Source: Streptomyces sp. NRRL WC-3618
GTDB taxonomy: Bacteria > Actinomycetota > Actinomycetes > Streptomycetales > Streptomycetaceae
NCBI RefSeq assembly: GCF_001280005.1
Contig: NZ_LGDW01000062.1
Span: forward strand, 1 to 64,000
Length of the DNA stretch: 64,000 nt
Direction: 5' to 3'
A program made the position numbers and the translations under genes. Of this stretch, positions 42,546 through 50,434 are shown in pieces; position 1 is the first letter of the stretch, and each line of letters starts with the position of its first letter. The notes below the pieces were generated by a model. The model was not told where the DNA came from. It saw nothing but the letters and a program-made list of their open reading frames with translations, and did not search any database.

Positions 42546-43718
42546 ATGGACCACAAGCTCTCCCCCGAACTGGAAGAACTCCGCCGTACGGTCGAGCAGT
42601 TCGCGCACGATGTCGTGGCCCCGAAGATCGGCGACTTCTACGAGCGGCACGAGTTCCCGTACGAGATCGTCCGCGAGATGGGCCGGATGGGCCTGTTCGG
42701 GCTGCCGTTCCCCGAGGAGTACGGCGGGATGGGCGGCGACTATCTGGCGCTGGGCATCGCGCTGGAGGAACTGGCGCGGGTCGACTCGTCGGTGGCGATC
42801 ACCCTGGAGGCCGGGGTCTCGCTGGGCGCGATGCCCATCCACCTCTTCGGCACCGAGGAGCAGAAGCGCGAGTGGCTCCCCCGTCTCTGCTCCGGTGAGA
42901 TCCTGGGCGCGTTCGGGCTGACGGAACCGGACGGCGGCTCGGACGCGGGTGCGACGCGGACGACGGCACGCCTTGACCCCGACACCGGTGAATGGGTGAT
43001 CAACGGGACGAAGTGCTTCATCACCAACTCGGGCACGGACATCACGGGCTTGGTGACGGTGACGGCGGTGACGGGCCGCAAGGCGGACGGCAGGCCGCTC
43101 ATCTCCGCGATCCTCGTCCCCTCCGGAACGCCGGGCTTCACGGTGGGGGCACCGTACTCGAAGGTCGGCTGGAACGCCTCGGACACGCGCGAGCTGTCCT
43201 TCGCGGACGTGCGGGTCCCGGCGGCGAACCTGGTCGGCGAGGAGGGGCGCGGCTACGCCCAGTTCCTGCGCATCCTCGACGAGGGGCGCGTCGCGATCGC
43301 GGCGCTGGCGACCGGACTCGCCCAGGGGTGCGTGGACGAGTCGGTGAAGTACGCCAAGGAACGGCAGGCGTTCGGGCGGCCGATCGGCGCGAACCAGGCG
43401 ATCCAGTTCAAGATCGCCGACATGGAGATGAAGGCCCACACGTCCCGCCTGGCCTGGCGGGACGCGGCCTCCCGTCTGGTGACGGGCGAGCCCTTCAAGA
43501 AGGAAGCGGCCCTCGCCAAGCTGTACTCGTCGACGGTCGCGGTGGACAACGCCCGCGACGCGACCCAGATCCACGGCGGCTACGGCTTCATGAACGAGTA
43601 CCCGGTGGCCCGGATGTGGCGCGACTCGAAGATCCTGGAGATCGGGGAGGGCACCAGCGAGGTCCAACGGATGCTCATCGCGAGGGAGTTGGGGTTGGGG
43701 ATGGAGATGGCGGGCTGA
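42546..43718 (+). CDS. acdH: Acyl-CoA dehydrogenase, isovaleryl/short-branched-chain type
   Basis: A 390-residue flavoprotein with FGLTEPDGGSDAGATRTTAR, then INGTKCFITNSGTDITGLVT, RQAFGRPIGANQAIQFKIAD and ATQIHGGYGFMNEYPVARMW. The C-terminal EIGEGTSEVQRMLIAREL keeps the Glu of the EGT motif, unlike the dehydrogenase at 35991. It should oxidise isovaleryl-CoA or a related branched acyl-CoA, feeding the carboxylase. ATG 42546 is 5 bases after hmgL. Its last 44 bases overlap, tail to tail, the heme oxygenase gene on the other strand. Confidence 0.88.
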   Translation: MDHKLSPELEELRRTVEQFAHDVVAPKIGDFYERHEFPYEIVREMGRMGLFGLPFPEEYGGMGGDYLALGIALEELARVDSSVAITLEAGVSLGAMPIHLFGTEEQKREWLPRLCSGEILGAFGLTEPDGGSDAGATRTTARLDPDTGEWVINGTKCFITNSGTDITGLVTVTAVTGRKADGRPLISAILVPSGTPGFTVGAPYSKVGWNASDTRELSFADVRVPAANLVGEEGRGYAQFLRILDEGRVAIAALATGLAQGCVDESVKYAKERQAFGRPIGANQAIQFKIADMEMKAHTSRLAWRDAASRLVTGEPFKKEAALAKLYSSTVAVDNARDATQIHGGYGFMNEYPVARMWRDSKILEIGEGTSEVQRMLIARELGLGMEMAG

Positions 43719-44379
43719 GGTCCACGGACAGGGCCCCGGTGATCGCGGCGGCGTGCCGGAAGGCGCTGTGGGCCGCCGCGACGACCTGGTCCTGGGTGCC
43801 CGGGTCGGTGAGGGCCCGGTTCATACGGTCGGTGAGGCGGGCCCAGCGGTCGCGGTCGCCGCTCGTGTAGTAGGCGACGCCGTCCGCGCCGGGCAGGCGG
43901 TAGGCGGCGGTGACGTACGGGTGGAGGACGAGGGCGCCGAGCGTCGACCCCTCCATGACGTAGAGGAAGCCGAGGAGGGCGGGGAGATCGGACGCGTCGG
44001 CCCGCCGCCGTATCTCCGCCGCGAACGCCTCCGCTTCCTCGGCCGCCCAGGGACCGGGCGACGTGCCGAGGTTCGCGAAGTAGGCCAGGTCCCGCTCGAT
44101 GAAGGGGAGTTTGCGGAGGTCCGGGGACCACACCGGGTCGGCGGGAGAGCCCGTGACGCGGGTCGGCTCGCCTTCGAGGGGACCTTCGAGCCTCCCTTCG
44201 AAGGCCCCTTCGAGGGTCTCCAACACCAGTCGATAGGCGGCGAGTTGGCAGACGTACCGCTCGATGGGAAGCGTCCCGGCGATCATCGCGCCGGCGAACG
44301 GGGTGGCCTCCAGCGCGTCGTGCCAGGCACGGGTGCTCGTACGCAGTCGCTCGACCACTGCGGCCGGGGCGGCCGTCAT
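43675..44379 (-). CDS. Biliverdin-producing heme oxygenase
   Basis: A 234-residue all-helical heme oxygenase that opens heme to biliverdin, CO and iron. The proximal heme ligand is His20 in STRAWHDALEATPF. The distal helix has the glycine-rich FLYVMEGSTLGALVLHPYV. Between them lies an insert of Glu-Gly-x-x-Phe/Leu repeats encoded by a 12-bp array (44171-44218). ATG 44379 overlaps the stop of the isoprenyl diphosphate synthase gene, so the two proteins are made together, an odd pairing. Its 3' end overlaps acdH by 44 bases. Confidence 0.82.
   Translation of the reverse strand: MTAAPAAVVERLRTSTRAWHDALEATPFAGAMIAGTLPIERYVCQLAAYRLVLETLEGAFEGRLEGPLEGEPTRVTGSPADPVWSPDLRKLPFIERDLAYFANLGTSPGPWAAEEAEAFAAEIRRRADASDLPALLGFLYVMEGSTLGALVLHPYVTAAYRLPGADGVAYYTSGDRDRWARLTDRMNRALTDPGTQDQVVAAAHSAFRHAAAITGALSVDLSPPSPSPTPTPSR
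44171..44218. repeat. Four 12-bp units inside the heme oxygenase gene
   Basis: Units start CCTTCGA and run head to tail, encoding Gly-Ala-Phe-Glu-Gly-Arg-Leu-Glu-Gly-Pro-Leu-Glu-Gly between the first and second halves of the protein. Confidence 0.82.
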
Positions 44380-45593
44380 GCGCCGTTCCGCTGCTGGAGG
44401 GTCTCGTGGAGACGGTCGATGAGGTGGCCCTTGCGTTCGATGGTGAGGTCGAAGTAGGCCGCGCTGCGGTCGGACCGGCACACGCCGTACACGCTCTTCT
44501 TGGCCTCGCGCTTCAGCCGTACCGCTTCGGCGGCGAGCGAGAGGAGCGTCGGCTCCAGTTTCGGATGCCCGAGGACGTACGCCTTGAGCTGTTCCCCGGC
44601 CAGACCCGAGCAGTCCGGGTCGAGCAGTTCGAGGAAGACCCGGTTGCTGAGCCCGTCGTAGTCCTCGTGGATCCGGCCGCCGCCGAACTCGGGTACGAAG
44701 TCGGTCAGGTCGTTGAACAGTTGGCTCGCCAGGCCGAGTTGGCGCATGGCGGCGTCCAGGGTGTACTGCTCCTCGTCGACGACGCGCAGGCCCGCGAGCG
44801 CCGAGTCGAGCGGCATCCGGAAGAGGGTGCCGGTCTTGAGGGCGGCCAGCGACTCCCAGTAGGCCGCGCGCTCCTCGACGGGCGCGGCGATCAGCTCGGC
44901 GCGGGTCTGCTCCGTACGGGTGGACAGGTCGACGGCCTGACCGGTGAAGCCGCTTTCGACCGCCCGCAGCAGACTGTCCACGACCTCGGGATCGGCGGCG
45001 TGCCGCAGGACGGCCGCGATCAGCCAGGAACCGGTGTTGAGGGCGAGCGGCACGCCGTGGGTCACGTGGAGCGCGGGTTCGCCGTAGCGGATCGCGCTGC
45101 CGTCCTGGATGTCGTCGATCGCGACGAACGCCTTCAGCATGACCCGTACGGCCACGGCGGCCCGCCGGACGACGGCCAGGTCGGCCGCGGAATCCCCGGC
45201 CCCGGTCTCGATTCCGCTCGCGTTCCCCGTCTCGTTCCCGGTCTCGTCCCCGATTTCGTCGGGGAAGCCCCGGTAGTTTCGGTAGGCCCAGTAGACCATC
45301 GACGGTCGCAGCGGGGCCCGGTCGCCGCCGGGCGCCCCGGCGCTCGGCGGCAACGCCTCCTGGCCCACCTTGGAACCGACGGCATCGGCGACGGGCTCGT
45401 ACAGGGAGCGCCGCAGGGCGGACTCGTACAGGGAGTGCGAGTCCCCCGAGGACACCGCTGCGGGAGCGGTCAGTGAACCGAGAAACTCGGCCAGATCGTC
45501 CTCCAACAGCGCCGCGTCGCTCCGCACCACCGCCGCCACCGCTTCCCGCGCTCCCGCTGCTGCCGCGTCAGCGACTCTCTCCGTGGCACCCAT
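44376..45593 (-). CDS. Isoprenyl diphosphate synthase family protein
   Basis: A 405-residue trans-prenyltransferase-fold protein. The first Asp-rich motif is AIDDIQDGSAIRYG (near residue 158) and the second is FNDLTDFVPE (near 293), reading NDxxD in place of DDxxD. Lengthening of farnesyl- or geranyl-type chains, or a cyclase-like activity, is possible. A low-complexity insert (Glu-Thr-Gly-Asn repeats, 45205-45252) precedes the first motif. ATG 45593 is chosen as the start of the conserved helical part with GAGGCGGGT upstream. The stop overlaps the heme oxygenase start. Confidence 0.8.
   Translation of the reverse strand: MGATERVADAAAAGAREAVAAVVRSDAALLEDDLAEFLGSLTAPAAVSSGDSHSLYESALRRSLYEPVADAVGSKVGQEALPPSAGAPGGDRAPLRPSMVYWAYRNYRGFPDEIGDETGNETGNASGIETGAGDSAADLAVVRRAAVAVRVMLKAFVAIDDIQDGSAIRYGEPALHVTHGVPLALNTGSWLIAAVLRHAADPEVVDSLLRAVESGFTGQAVDLSTRTEQTRAELIAAPVEERAAYWESLAALKTGTLFRMPLDSALAGLRVVDEEQYTLDAAMRQLGLASQLFNDLTDFVPEFGGGRIHEDYDGLSNRVFLELLDPDCSGLAGEQLKAYVLGHPKLEPTLLSLAAEAVRLKREAKKSVYGVCRSDRSAAYFDLTIERKGHLIDRLHETLQQRNGA
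45205..45252. repeat. Four 12-bp units inside the isoprenyl diphosphate synthase gene
   Basis: Units of the type GTCTCGTTCCCG repeat with small changes, encoding Asp/Asn-Glu-Thr-Gly repeats. The array lies in a surface-loop position before the catalytic motif. Confidence 0.75.
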
Positions 45594-45822
45594 ACCCGCC
45601 TCGGCCTCCTCTTCCAGCTCCCGCCCCCGACCCCCGTCGACAGGCAGAAGCGTGATCGCTACCGACCGGAGTAGCAATGGAGTTCGACCCCAATCAAGCC
45701 AGGGCGGCGCCGATATGGCGAGATCCGGCCCCTGTTGGCGACGACGGCGACAGCTTACGGACCCGTGACGTACCGGGCGCGGCGCTGCCGTGCGGTGCGG
45801 CCGGGGTCCTAGCGTTTCGGGC

Positions 45823-46833
45823 ATGCGAGTAATGGTCACCGGCGGTGCCGGGTTCATCGGGTCCCATGTCGTCGAGGCGCTGAGCGCGCGGGGGCACGAG
45901 GCGGTCGTGTTCGACCTGCGGGACGGGTCGGACGTACGGGATGCCGGGGCGGTCGCCGCCGCGCTGCCCGGTGTGGACGCCGTGTGTCATCAGGCGGCGA
46001 TGGTCGGCCTGGGTACGGGGTTCGGCGACGCGGCCGACTACGTCTCCCACAACGATCTCGGAACCGCCGTACTGCTGACCGCGATGGCCGAGGCGGGGGT
46101 CCGGCGGCTCGTGCTCGCCGGGTCGATGGTGGTGTACGGCGAGGGGCGGTACGTCTGCGAGCGGCACGGGGTGGTGCGGCCGGGGCCCCGGGCCGTCGCC
46201 GACCTGGACGCGGGACGGTTCGAGCCCCGGTGCCCGGAGTGCGGCGCCGAACTGACGCCGGGGCTGGTCGGCGAGGACGCTCCCGTCGACCCCCGGAACG
46301 TGTACGCGACGACCAAACTGGCCCAGGAGCACCTGGCGGCGGCGTGGGCCCGGTCCACGGGCGGCGCGGCTGTGTCGCTGCGCTACCACAACGTGTACGG
46401 GCCGGGAATGCCCCGCGACACCCCGTACGCGGGGGTCGCCTCCTTCTTCCGGTCCGCGCTCGCCCGCGGTGAGGCGCCGCGCGTCTTCGAGGACGGCGGG
46501 CAGCGCCGGGACTTCGTCCACGTACGGGATGTGGCGGCGGCCAACGTGGCGGCGCTGGAGGCGAGTTCGGGCGGCCGGGGCGCGGCGGCCCTCACCGCGT
46601 ACAACTGCGGCAGCGGGGTGCCGCACACGGTCGGCGAGATGGCGCGGGCGCTGGCCTCGGCGTACGGCGGGCCCGAGCCGGTGGTGACCGGGGAGTACCG
46701 GCTGGGCGACGTGCGCCACATCACGGCGGACTCGTCACGGCTGCGCGTCGAGCTGGACTGGAAGGCGGAGGTCGGCTTCGCGGAGGGCATGCGGGAGTTC
46801 GCGGCGGCGAAACTGCGCGGCGAGGCGGAGTAG
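45823..46833 (+). CDS. NAD-dependent sugar epimerase/dehydratase with zinc-ribbon insert
   Basis: A 336-residue extended short-chain dehydrogenase acting on a nucleotide sugar. The NAD loop is VTGGAGFIGSHVVEAL and the active-site Tyr/Lys is in NVYATTKLAQEHL. DGGQRRDFVHVRDVAAANVA is typical of UDP- or dTDP-sugar epimerases. Between the NAD fold and the active site lies an insert of about 35 residues with Cys112-x2-His115 and Cys137-x2-Cys140, a likely zinc ribbon. ATG 45823. Neighbouring glycosyltransferase genes suggest that it supplies an unusual sugar for a glycolipid or cell-surface glycan. Confidence 0.85.
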   Translation: MRVMVTGGAGFIGSHVVEALSARGHEAVVFDLRDGSDVRDAGAVAAALPGVDAVCHQAAMVGLGTGFGDAADYVSHNDLGTAVLLTAMAEAGVRRLVLAGSMVVYGEGRYVCERHGVVRPGPRAVADLDAGRFEPRCPECGAELTPGLVGEDAPVDPRNVYATTKLAQEHLAAAWARSTGGAAVSLRYHNVYGPGMPRDTPYAGVASFFRSALARGEAPRVFEDGGQRRDFVHVRDVAAANVAALEASSGGRGAAALTAYNCGSGVPHTVGEMARALASAYGGPEPVVTGEYRLGDVRHITADSSRLRVELDWKAEVGFAEGMREFAAAKLRGEAE

Positions 46834-46899
46834 ACGGGGCCAGGTACCGGGGGGGGTAGGCGGGGCCAGGTACGGCCCGAGGCGGGTACGGACGGAGAC

Positions 46900-46975
46900 G
46901 GGTACGGACGGAGCGGGCCGGCCGGGCTTACGCCGGGGGCGGGTACGGACGGAGCGGGCCGGGCTTACGCCGGGG
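46900..46975. repeat. Duplicated stop-codon region of the histidine kinase gene
   Basis: Copies at 46900-46938 and 46941-46975 share GGGTACGGACGGAGCGGGCC and GGGCTTACGCCGGGG, differing by a 4-base insert. The right copy holds the real kinase stop, and the left copy is a tandem duplication just downstream of it. Confidence 0.8.
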
Positions 46976-48077
46976 CCGTCGGGAGGGTCACCTCGAAGCG
47001 GCAGCCGCCAGGGACGTTGTGCACGGCGGCCTGTCCTCGGTGGGCCTCGACGATGCCACGGACGATCGCGAGGCCCAGGCCCGCTCCACCCGGGGGTGTA
47101 CGGGCGTGGGTGCCGCGCCAGCCCGTGTCGAAGACGCGTGACAGGTCCTCCTCGGGGATGCCTCCGCAGCCGTCGGTGACGGAGAGGACGACGCCCTCGC
47201 CCGACCGTTCGGCGGCGATCGCGACCGTGCCGTCCGCCGGAGTGCGCCGGATCGCGTTGACCAGCAGGTTCCCCAGGACCCGGCTCATCTCCTTGCCGTC
47301 CACCTCGACCGGCACGGGTTCGACGCGGTCGCCGACCAGCCATACGCCGTGCTCCCGGGCCAGCGGATCCGCGCCCGCGAGGGCGTCGCCGACGAGGTCG
47401 TACAGCGAGATCCGGGACGTGGACAGGGCGAGGGCACCGGCGTGGATACGGGAGAGTTCGAAGAGGTCGCCCACCATGCCGTTGAGTCGTTCGACCTCGG
47501 TGCGGATCTGACGCAGGTAGCGGGCGGGGTCGGCGGCCACGCCGTCCTCCAGGGCCTCGGACATCGCGCGCAGGCCCGCGAGCGGGGTCCGCAGGTCGTG
47601 CGAGATCCAGGCGACGAGTTCCCGGCGGGAGGACTCCAGGGCACGCTCACGGTCACGGGACTCGGCGAGTTTCGCGCTGGTGGACGCCAGTTCGCGGCTC
47701 AGCGCCTCGAGTTCGGCGGTGGCCGCCCCGATGGGTGGGGCGAAGGCTCCGCCTTCGCCGAACGAACGGGCGGCACGCGTGAGTTCCCGGCTGCGGGCGA
47801 CGACCCAGCGGCCCAGCACCAGCGCGGTCGCCAGGGAGACGACCGCCGCCATCGCGACGACCGTCGTGACCACGCTCAGGTCGTGCACGGACAGGAACAT
47901 CGCCTCCGCCACGGCCAGCGTGCCCGCGAGCATCGCGGTCACGGTGACGGCGGCGACGACCGCGAGCGACATGGTCAGCGAGCGACGCCGGATCAGCCAG
48001 AGGGCGCACGCGCCGAGCAGCCCGGCCCCGGCGGCGCCCAGGAAGGCGAACAGGGCGATGAGCAGCATGTCCTGCAT
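46965..48077 (-). CDS. Membrane sensor histidine kinase
   Basis: A 370-residue sensor with two N-terminal membrane spans, then a pair of further hydrophobic segments (LAVVAAVTVTAMLAGTLAVA and VVTTVVAMAAVVSLATALVL), with almost no extracytoplasmic domain. The HisKA helix has AWISHDLRTPLAGL with the phosphorylated His near residue 160. The ATPase domain keeps NLLVNAIRRTP, DGCGGIPEED and GGAGLGLAIVRGIVEAH. The short sensor suggests detection of membrane or cytoplasmic signals. ATG 48077 lies 2 bases after the regulator stop, so the pair is co-transcribed. Confidence 0.9.
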   Translation of the reverse strand: MQDMLLIALFAFLGAAGAGLLGACALWLIRRRSLTMSLAVVAAVTVTAMLAGTLAVAEAMFLSVHDLSVVTTVVAMAAVVSLATALVLGRWVVARSRELTRAARSFGEGGAFAPPIGAATAELEALSRELASTSAKLAESRDRERALESSRRELVAWISHDLRTPLAGLRAMSEALEDGVAADPARYLRQIRTEVERLNGMVGDLFELSRIHAGALALSTSRISLYDLVGDALAGADPLAREHGVWLVGDRVEPVPVEVDGKEMSRVLGNLLVNAIRRTPADGTVAIAAERSGEGVVLSVTDGCGGIPEEDLSRVFDTGWRGTHARTPPGGAGLGLAIVRGIVEAHRGQAAVHNVPGGCRFEVTLPTAPA

Positions 48078-48079
48078 GG

Positions 48080-48913
48080 TCAGACCGCCTTCGGGTCGGT
48101 GTTCGGGGCGGTGTCCATGGCGGCGGCTGTGGTTACGGCCGTATCCGCACCCGTACCCGCATCAGTATCCGTATCCGTATCCGTGTCCGTGGAGGGCTCC
48201 GCGTCGAAGCGGTAGCCGACGCCCCACACCGTCTGGATCAGCCGGGGCCGGGCCGGGTCGTCCTCGACCTTGCCCCGCAGCCGGCGTACATGGACGGTGA
48301 CGGTGGACAGGTCGCCGAAGTCCCAGCCCCACACCTCACGCATCAGTTCCTCTCGGCTGTACGCCCGTCCGGGGTGCCTGAGGAGGAACGTGAGGAGGTC
48401 GAACTCCCTGATGGTGAGGGCGAGTTCGGCGCCGTTCTTGGTGGCGCGACGGGCTGCCGGGTCGACGCTCAGGCCGGCCGCGCCAAGGAGGTGCGGCCGA
48501 GACGGGGCATCGTGCGGGGCGGCGGGACGGGCGCGGCGCAGTACCGACTCCACCCGGAGGACCAGTTCCCGGGGGCTGAAGGGCTTGGTGACGTAGTCGT
48601 CGGCGCCCACCTCCAGGCCCAGGATCCGGTCGTCCTCGTCGCCGCGCGCGGTGAGCATGATGACCGGCACGGGGATGCGGGCGCGCATCCGCCGGCACAC
48701 CTCCAGGCCGTCCATGCCGGGCAGCATCAGGTCCAGGACCACCAGGTCGGGCCGGTGCGCGGCGGCTCGGGCGAGCGCCGAGGGGCCGTCGGCGGCACGG
48801 TCCACGACGTAACCGGCCCGGTCGAGGTACCCGGCGACGACCTCGGCGACCGTGGGGTCGTCGTCCACGACGAGGACGCGTCGGGCACCTGGGGCTTCGT
48901 ACGGCTGCTGCAT
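48080..48913 (-). CDS. OmpR-family response regulator
   Basis: A 277-residue regulator. The receiver has the acidic pocket VVDDDP, phospho-acceptor Asp61 in VVLDLMLPG, and the Thr/Lys switch residues in MLTARGDE and YVTKPFSP. The C-terminal winged helix shows ALTIREFDLLTFLLRHPGRA, then VTVHVRRLRGKVEDD and VWGVGYRF. It ends in a Thr-Asp repeat tail encoded by a 6-bp array (48138-48192), foreign to the family. ATG 48913. First gene of the two-component operon; targets unknown but probably the flanking glycan genes. Confidence 0.9.
   Translation of the reverse strand: MQQPYEAPGARRVLVVDDDPTVAEVVAGYLDRAGYVVDRAADGPSALARAAAHRPDLVVLDLMLPGMDGLEVCRRMRARIPVPVIMLTARGDEDDRILGLEVGADDYVTKPFSPRELVLRVESVLRRARPAAPHDAPSRPHLLGAAGLSVDPAARRATKNGAELALTIREFDLLTFLLRHPGRAYSREELMREVWGWDFGDLSTVTVHVRRLRGKVEDDPARPRLIQTVWGVGYRFDAEPSTDTDTDTDTDAGTGADTAVTTAAAMDTAPNTDPKAV
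48138..48192. repeat. 6-bp array (CCGTAT type) at the 3' end of the response regulator gene
   Basis: About nine copies of a degenerate hexamer encode Asp-Thr-Asp-Thr-Asp-Thr-Asp-Thr-Asp-Ala-Gly-Thr near the C-terminus, outside the DNA-binding domain. Confidence 0.8.
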
Positions 48914-49025
48914 GCCTCCAGCGTCCCACCGGGCGCCCCTCGGCAGGGCATCCGATCACCGACGTCCGCGTTTCGTAAGAAGCCTAAGTCCGATACGTAC
49001 CTTCTGTCTCCGTAGGGTGAGAGCC

Positions 49026-49802
49026 GTGAAGACCTCTCCTGCAACAGACCCGGAAGCGGCCGCGGGATCAGCGGCAGCAGCGCCCGTCGACGTGGTCCTG
49101 CCCTGCCTGAACGAGGCCGAGGCGCTGCCCTGGGTCATGGCCCGGATCCCGGCCGGCTGGCGCGCGCTGGTCGTGGACAACGGTTCCACCGACGGCTCGG
49201 CCGACATCGCCCGGTCGCTCGGCGCGACCGTCGTCCACGAGTCGCGCCGGGGTTTCGGTGCCGCCTGCCACGCCGGACTGACCGCCGCCACCGCGGACAT
49301 CGTCTGCTTCTGCGACTGCGACGCCTCGCTCGACCCGTCCCAGCTCGTCCCGTTCGTCCGCCGGGTGCGCGCGGGCGAGGCCGACCTGGTGCTCGGCCGG
49401 CGGCGCCCGCAGGCCAGGGGGGCCTGGCCCGTCCACGCCCGGGCCGGCAACCTCGCACTCGCCCGGATGCTGCGCCGCCGTACGGGCCTGCGCCTGCACG
49501 ACCTCGGCCCCCTGCGCGCCGCCCGCCGGGAGGCGCTGCTCGCCCTCGATCTGACGGACCGGCGCAGCGGCTACCCACTGGAGATGGTCGTGCGCGCGGC
49601 CGACGCCGGCTGGCGTATCGCCGAGTACGACGTCCCGTATCTGCCCCGCACCGGCGCCTCGAAGGTGACGGGCACCTGGCGCGGCACCTGGCACGCCGTA
49701 CGGGACATGAGCCGCGTACTGGCCGAAGCGCCCGCCGCTCAGGCCACTCCGGCTGCCCCGGCCGCCTCCGCCGCTCCGGTACGTGGAAAGGACTCCCGGT
49801 GA
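49026..49802 (+). CDS. Family 2 glycosyltransferase
   Basis: A 258-residue GT-A glycosyltransferase of the DPM/DPG-synthase-like group, cytoplasmic and without membrane spans. VVLPCLNEAEALPWVMARIP opens the nucleotide-binding fold, DNGSTDGSADIAR follows, and FCDCDASLDPSQL carries the DxD metal motif. GTG 49026 has AGGG upstream; GTG 49017 is possible. It probably transfers a sugar to a polyprenyl phosphate or similar acceptor. The Ala/Pro-rich tail is low in complexity. It overlaps the DUF2064 gene by four bases in a three-gene operon. Confidence 0.85.
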   Translation: MKTSPATDPEAAAGSAAAAPVDVVLPCLNEAEALPWVMARIPAGWRALVVDNGSTDGSADIARSLGATVVHESRRGFGAACHAGLTAATADIVCFCDCDASLDPSQLVPFVRRVRAGEADLVLGRRRPQARGAWPVHARAGNLALARMLRRRTGLRLHDLGPLRAARREALLALDLTDRRSGYPLEMVVRAADAGWRIAEYDVPYLPRTGASKVTGTWRGTWHAVRDMSRVLAEAPAAQATPAAPAASAAPVRGKDSR

Positions 49803-50434
49803 CCCCAATGAACTCCGCGACGACTCTGCTCGTCATCGCCAAGGAGCCCCGGCCGGGCCGGGTGAAGACACGGCTCACGCCGCCGTTCACGCCGGAGGCG
49901 GCGGCCGCGCTGGCCGAGGCGTCCCTGGCCGACACCCTGCGTACGGTGGCGGCGACGCCCGCGCGGCGACGCGTGCTGGTGCTCGACGGGAACCCGGGAC
50001 GCTGGCTGCCGCCCGGTTTCGACGTCGTACCGCAGTGCGCGGGCGGCCTGGACGAGCGGCTGGCCCGTGCCTTCGCGGACTGCGACGGGCCCGCGCTGCT
50101 CATCGGCATGGACACCCCGCAGGTGACGCCCGAACTGCTCACCGTGGACTTCGCGGACTGCGACGCGTACTTCGGCCCGGCCGAGGACGGCGGCTTCTGG
50201 GCCCTGGGGCTCGCCGAACCCGACCCCGGCCTGCTGCGGGGCGTGCCCATGTCGACGCCCACGACGGGCGCCGTCCAGCGGGCGCGGCTTGTCGCGGCGG
50301 GCCTGCGTGTACGCGACCTGCCGCATCTGCGGGACGTCGACACGGTGGCGGACGCGGAGGCGGTCGCCGACATGGCACCGGGGACCCGCTTCGCCGCGGA
50401 ACTCCAGCGCCACAGGGCGGTCACGGGCCGATGA
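49799..50434 (+). CDS. DUF2064 / TIGR04282-type nucleotidyl- or glycosyltransferase-like protein
   Basis: A 211-residue GT-A-like protein. LLVIAKEPRPGRVKTRLTPP is the characteristic opening with basic residues. LIGMDTPQVTPELL and YFGPAEDGGFWALGL form the predicted active site. The family is often labelled as an arsenosugar glycosyltransferase, but no arsenic genes are nearby. It usually pairs with a GT2 enzyme, as here. GTG 49799 overlaps the upstream stop. Exact chemistry is unknown. Confidence 0.8.
   Translation: MTPMNSATTLLVIAKEPRPGRVKTRLTPPFTPEAAAALAEASLADTLRTVAATPARRRVLVLDGNPGRWLPPGFDVVPQCAGGLDERLARAFADCDGPALLIGMDTPQVTPELLTVDFADCDAYFGPAEDGGFWALGLAEPDPGLLRGVPMSTPTTGAVQRARLVAAGLRVRDLPHLRDVDTVADAEAVADMAPGTRFAAELQRHRAVTGR

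Noticed and set aside
49799..50434. Arsenosugar biosynthesis as the role of the DUF2064 gene
   Set aside because: The label is a family name only; no arsenite methyltransferase or radical-SAM arsenosugar gene lies nearby.
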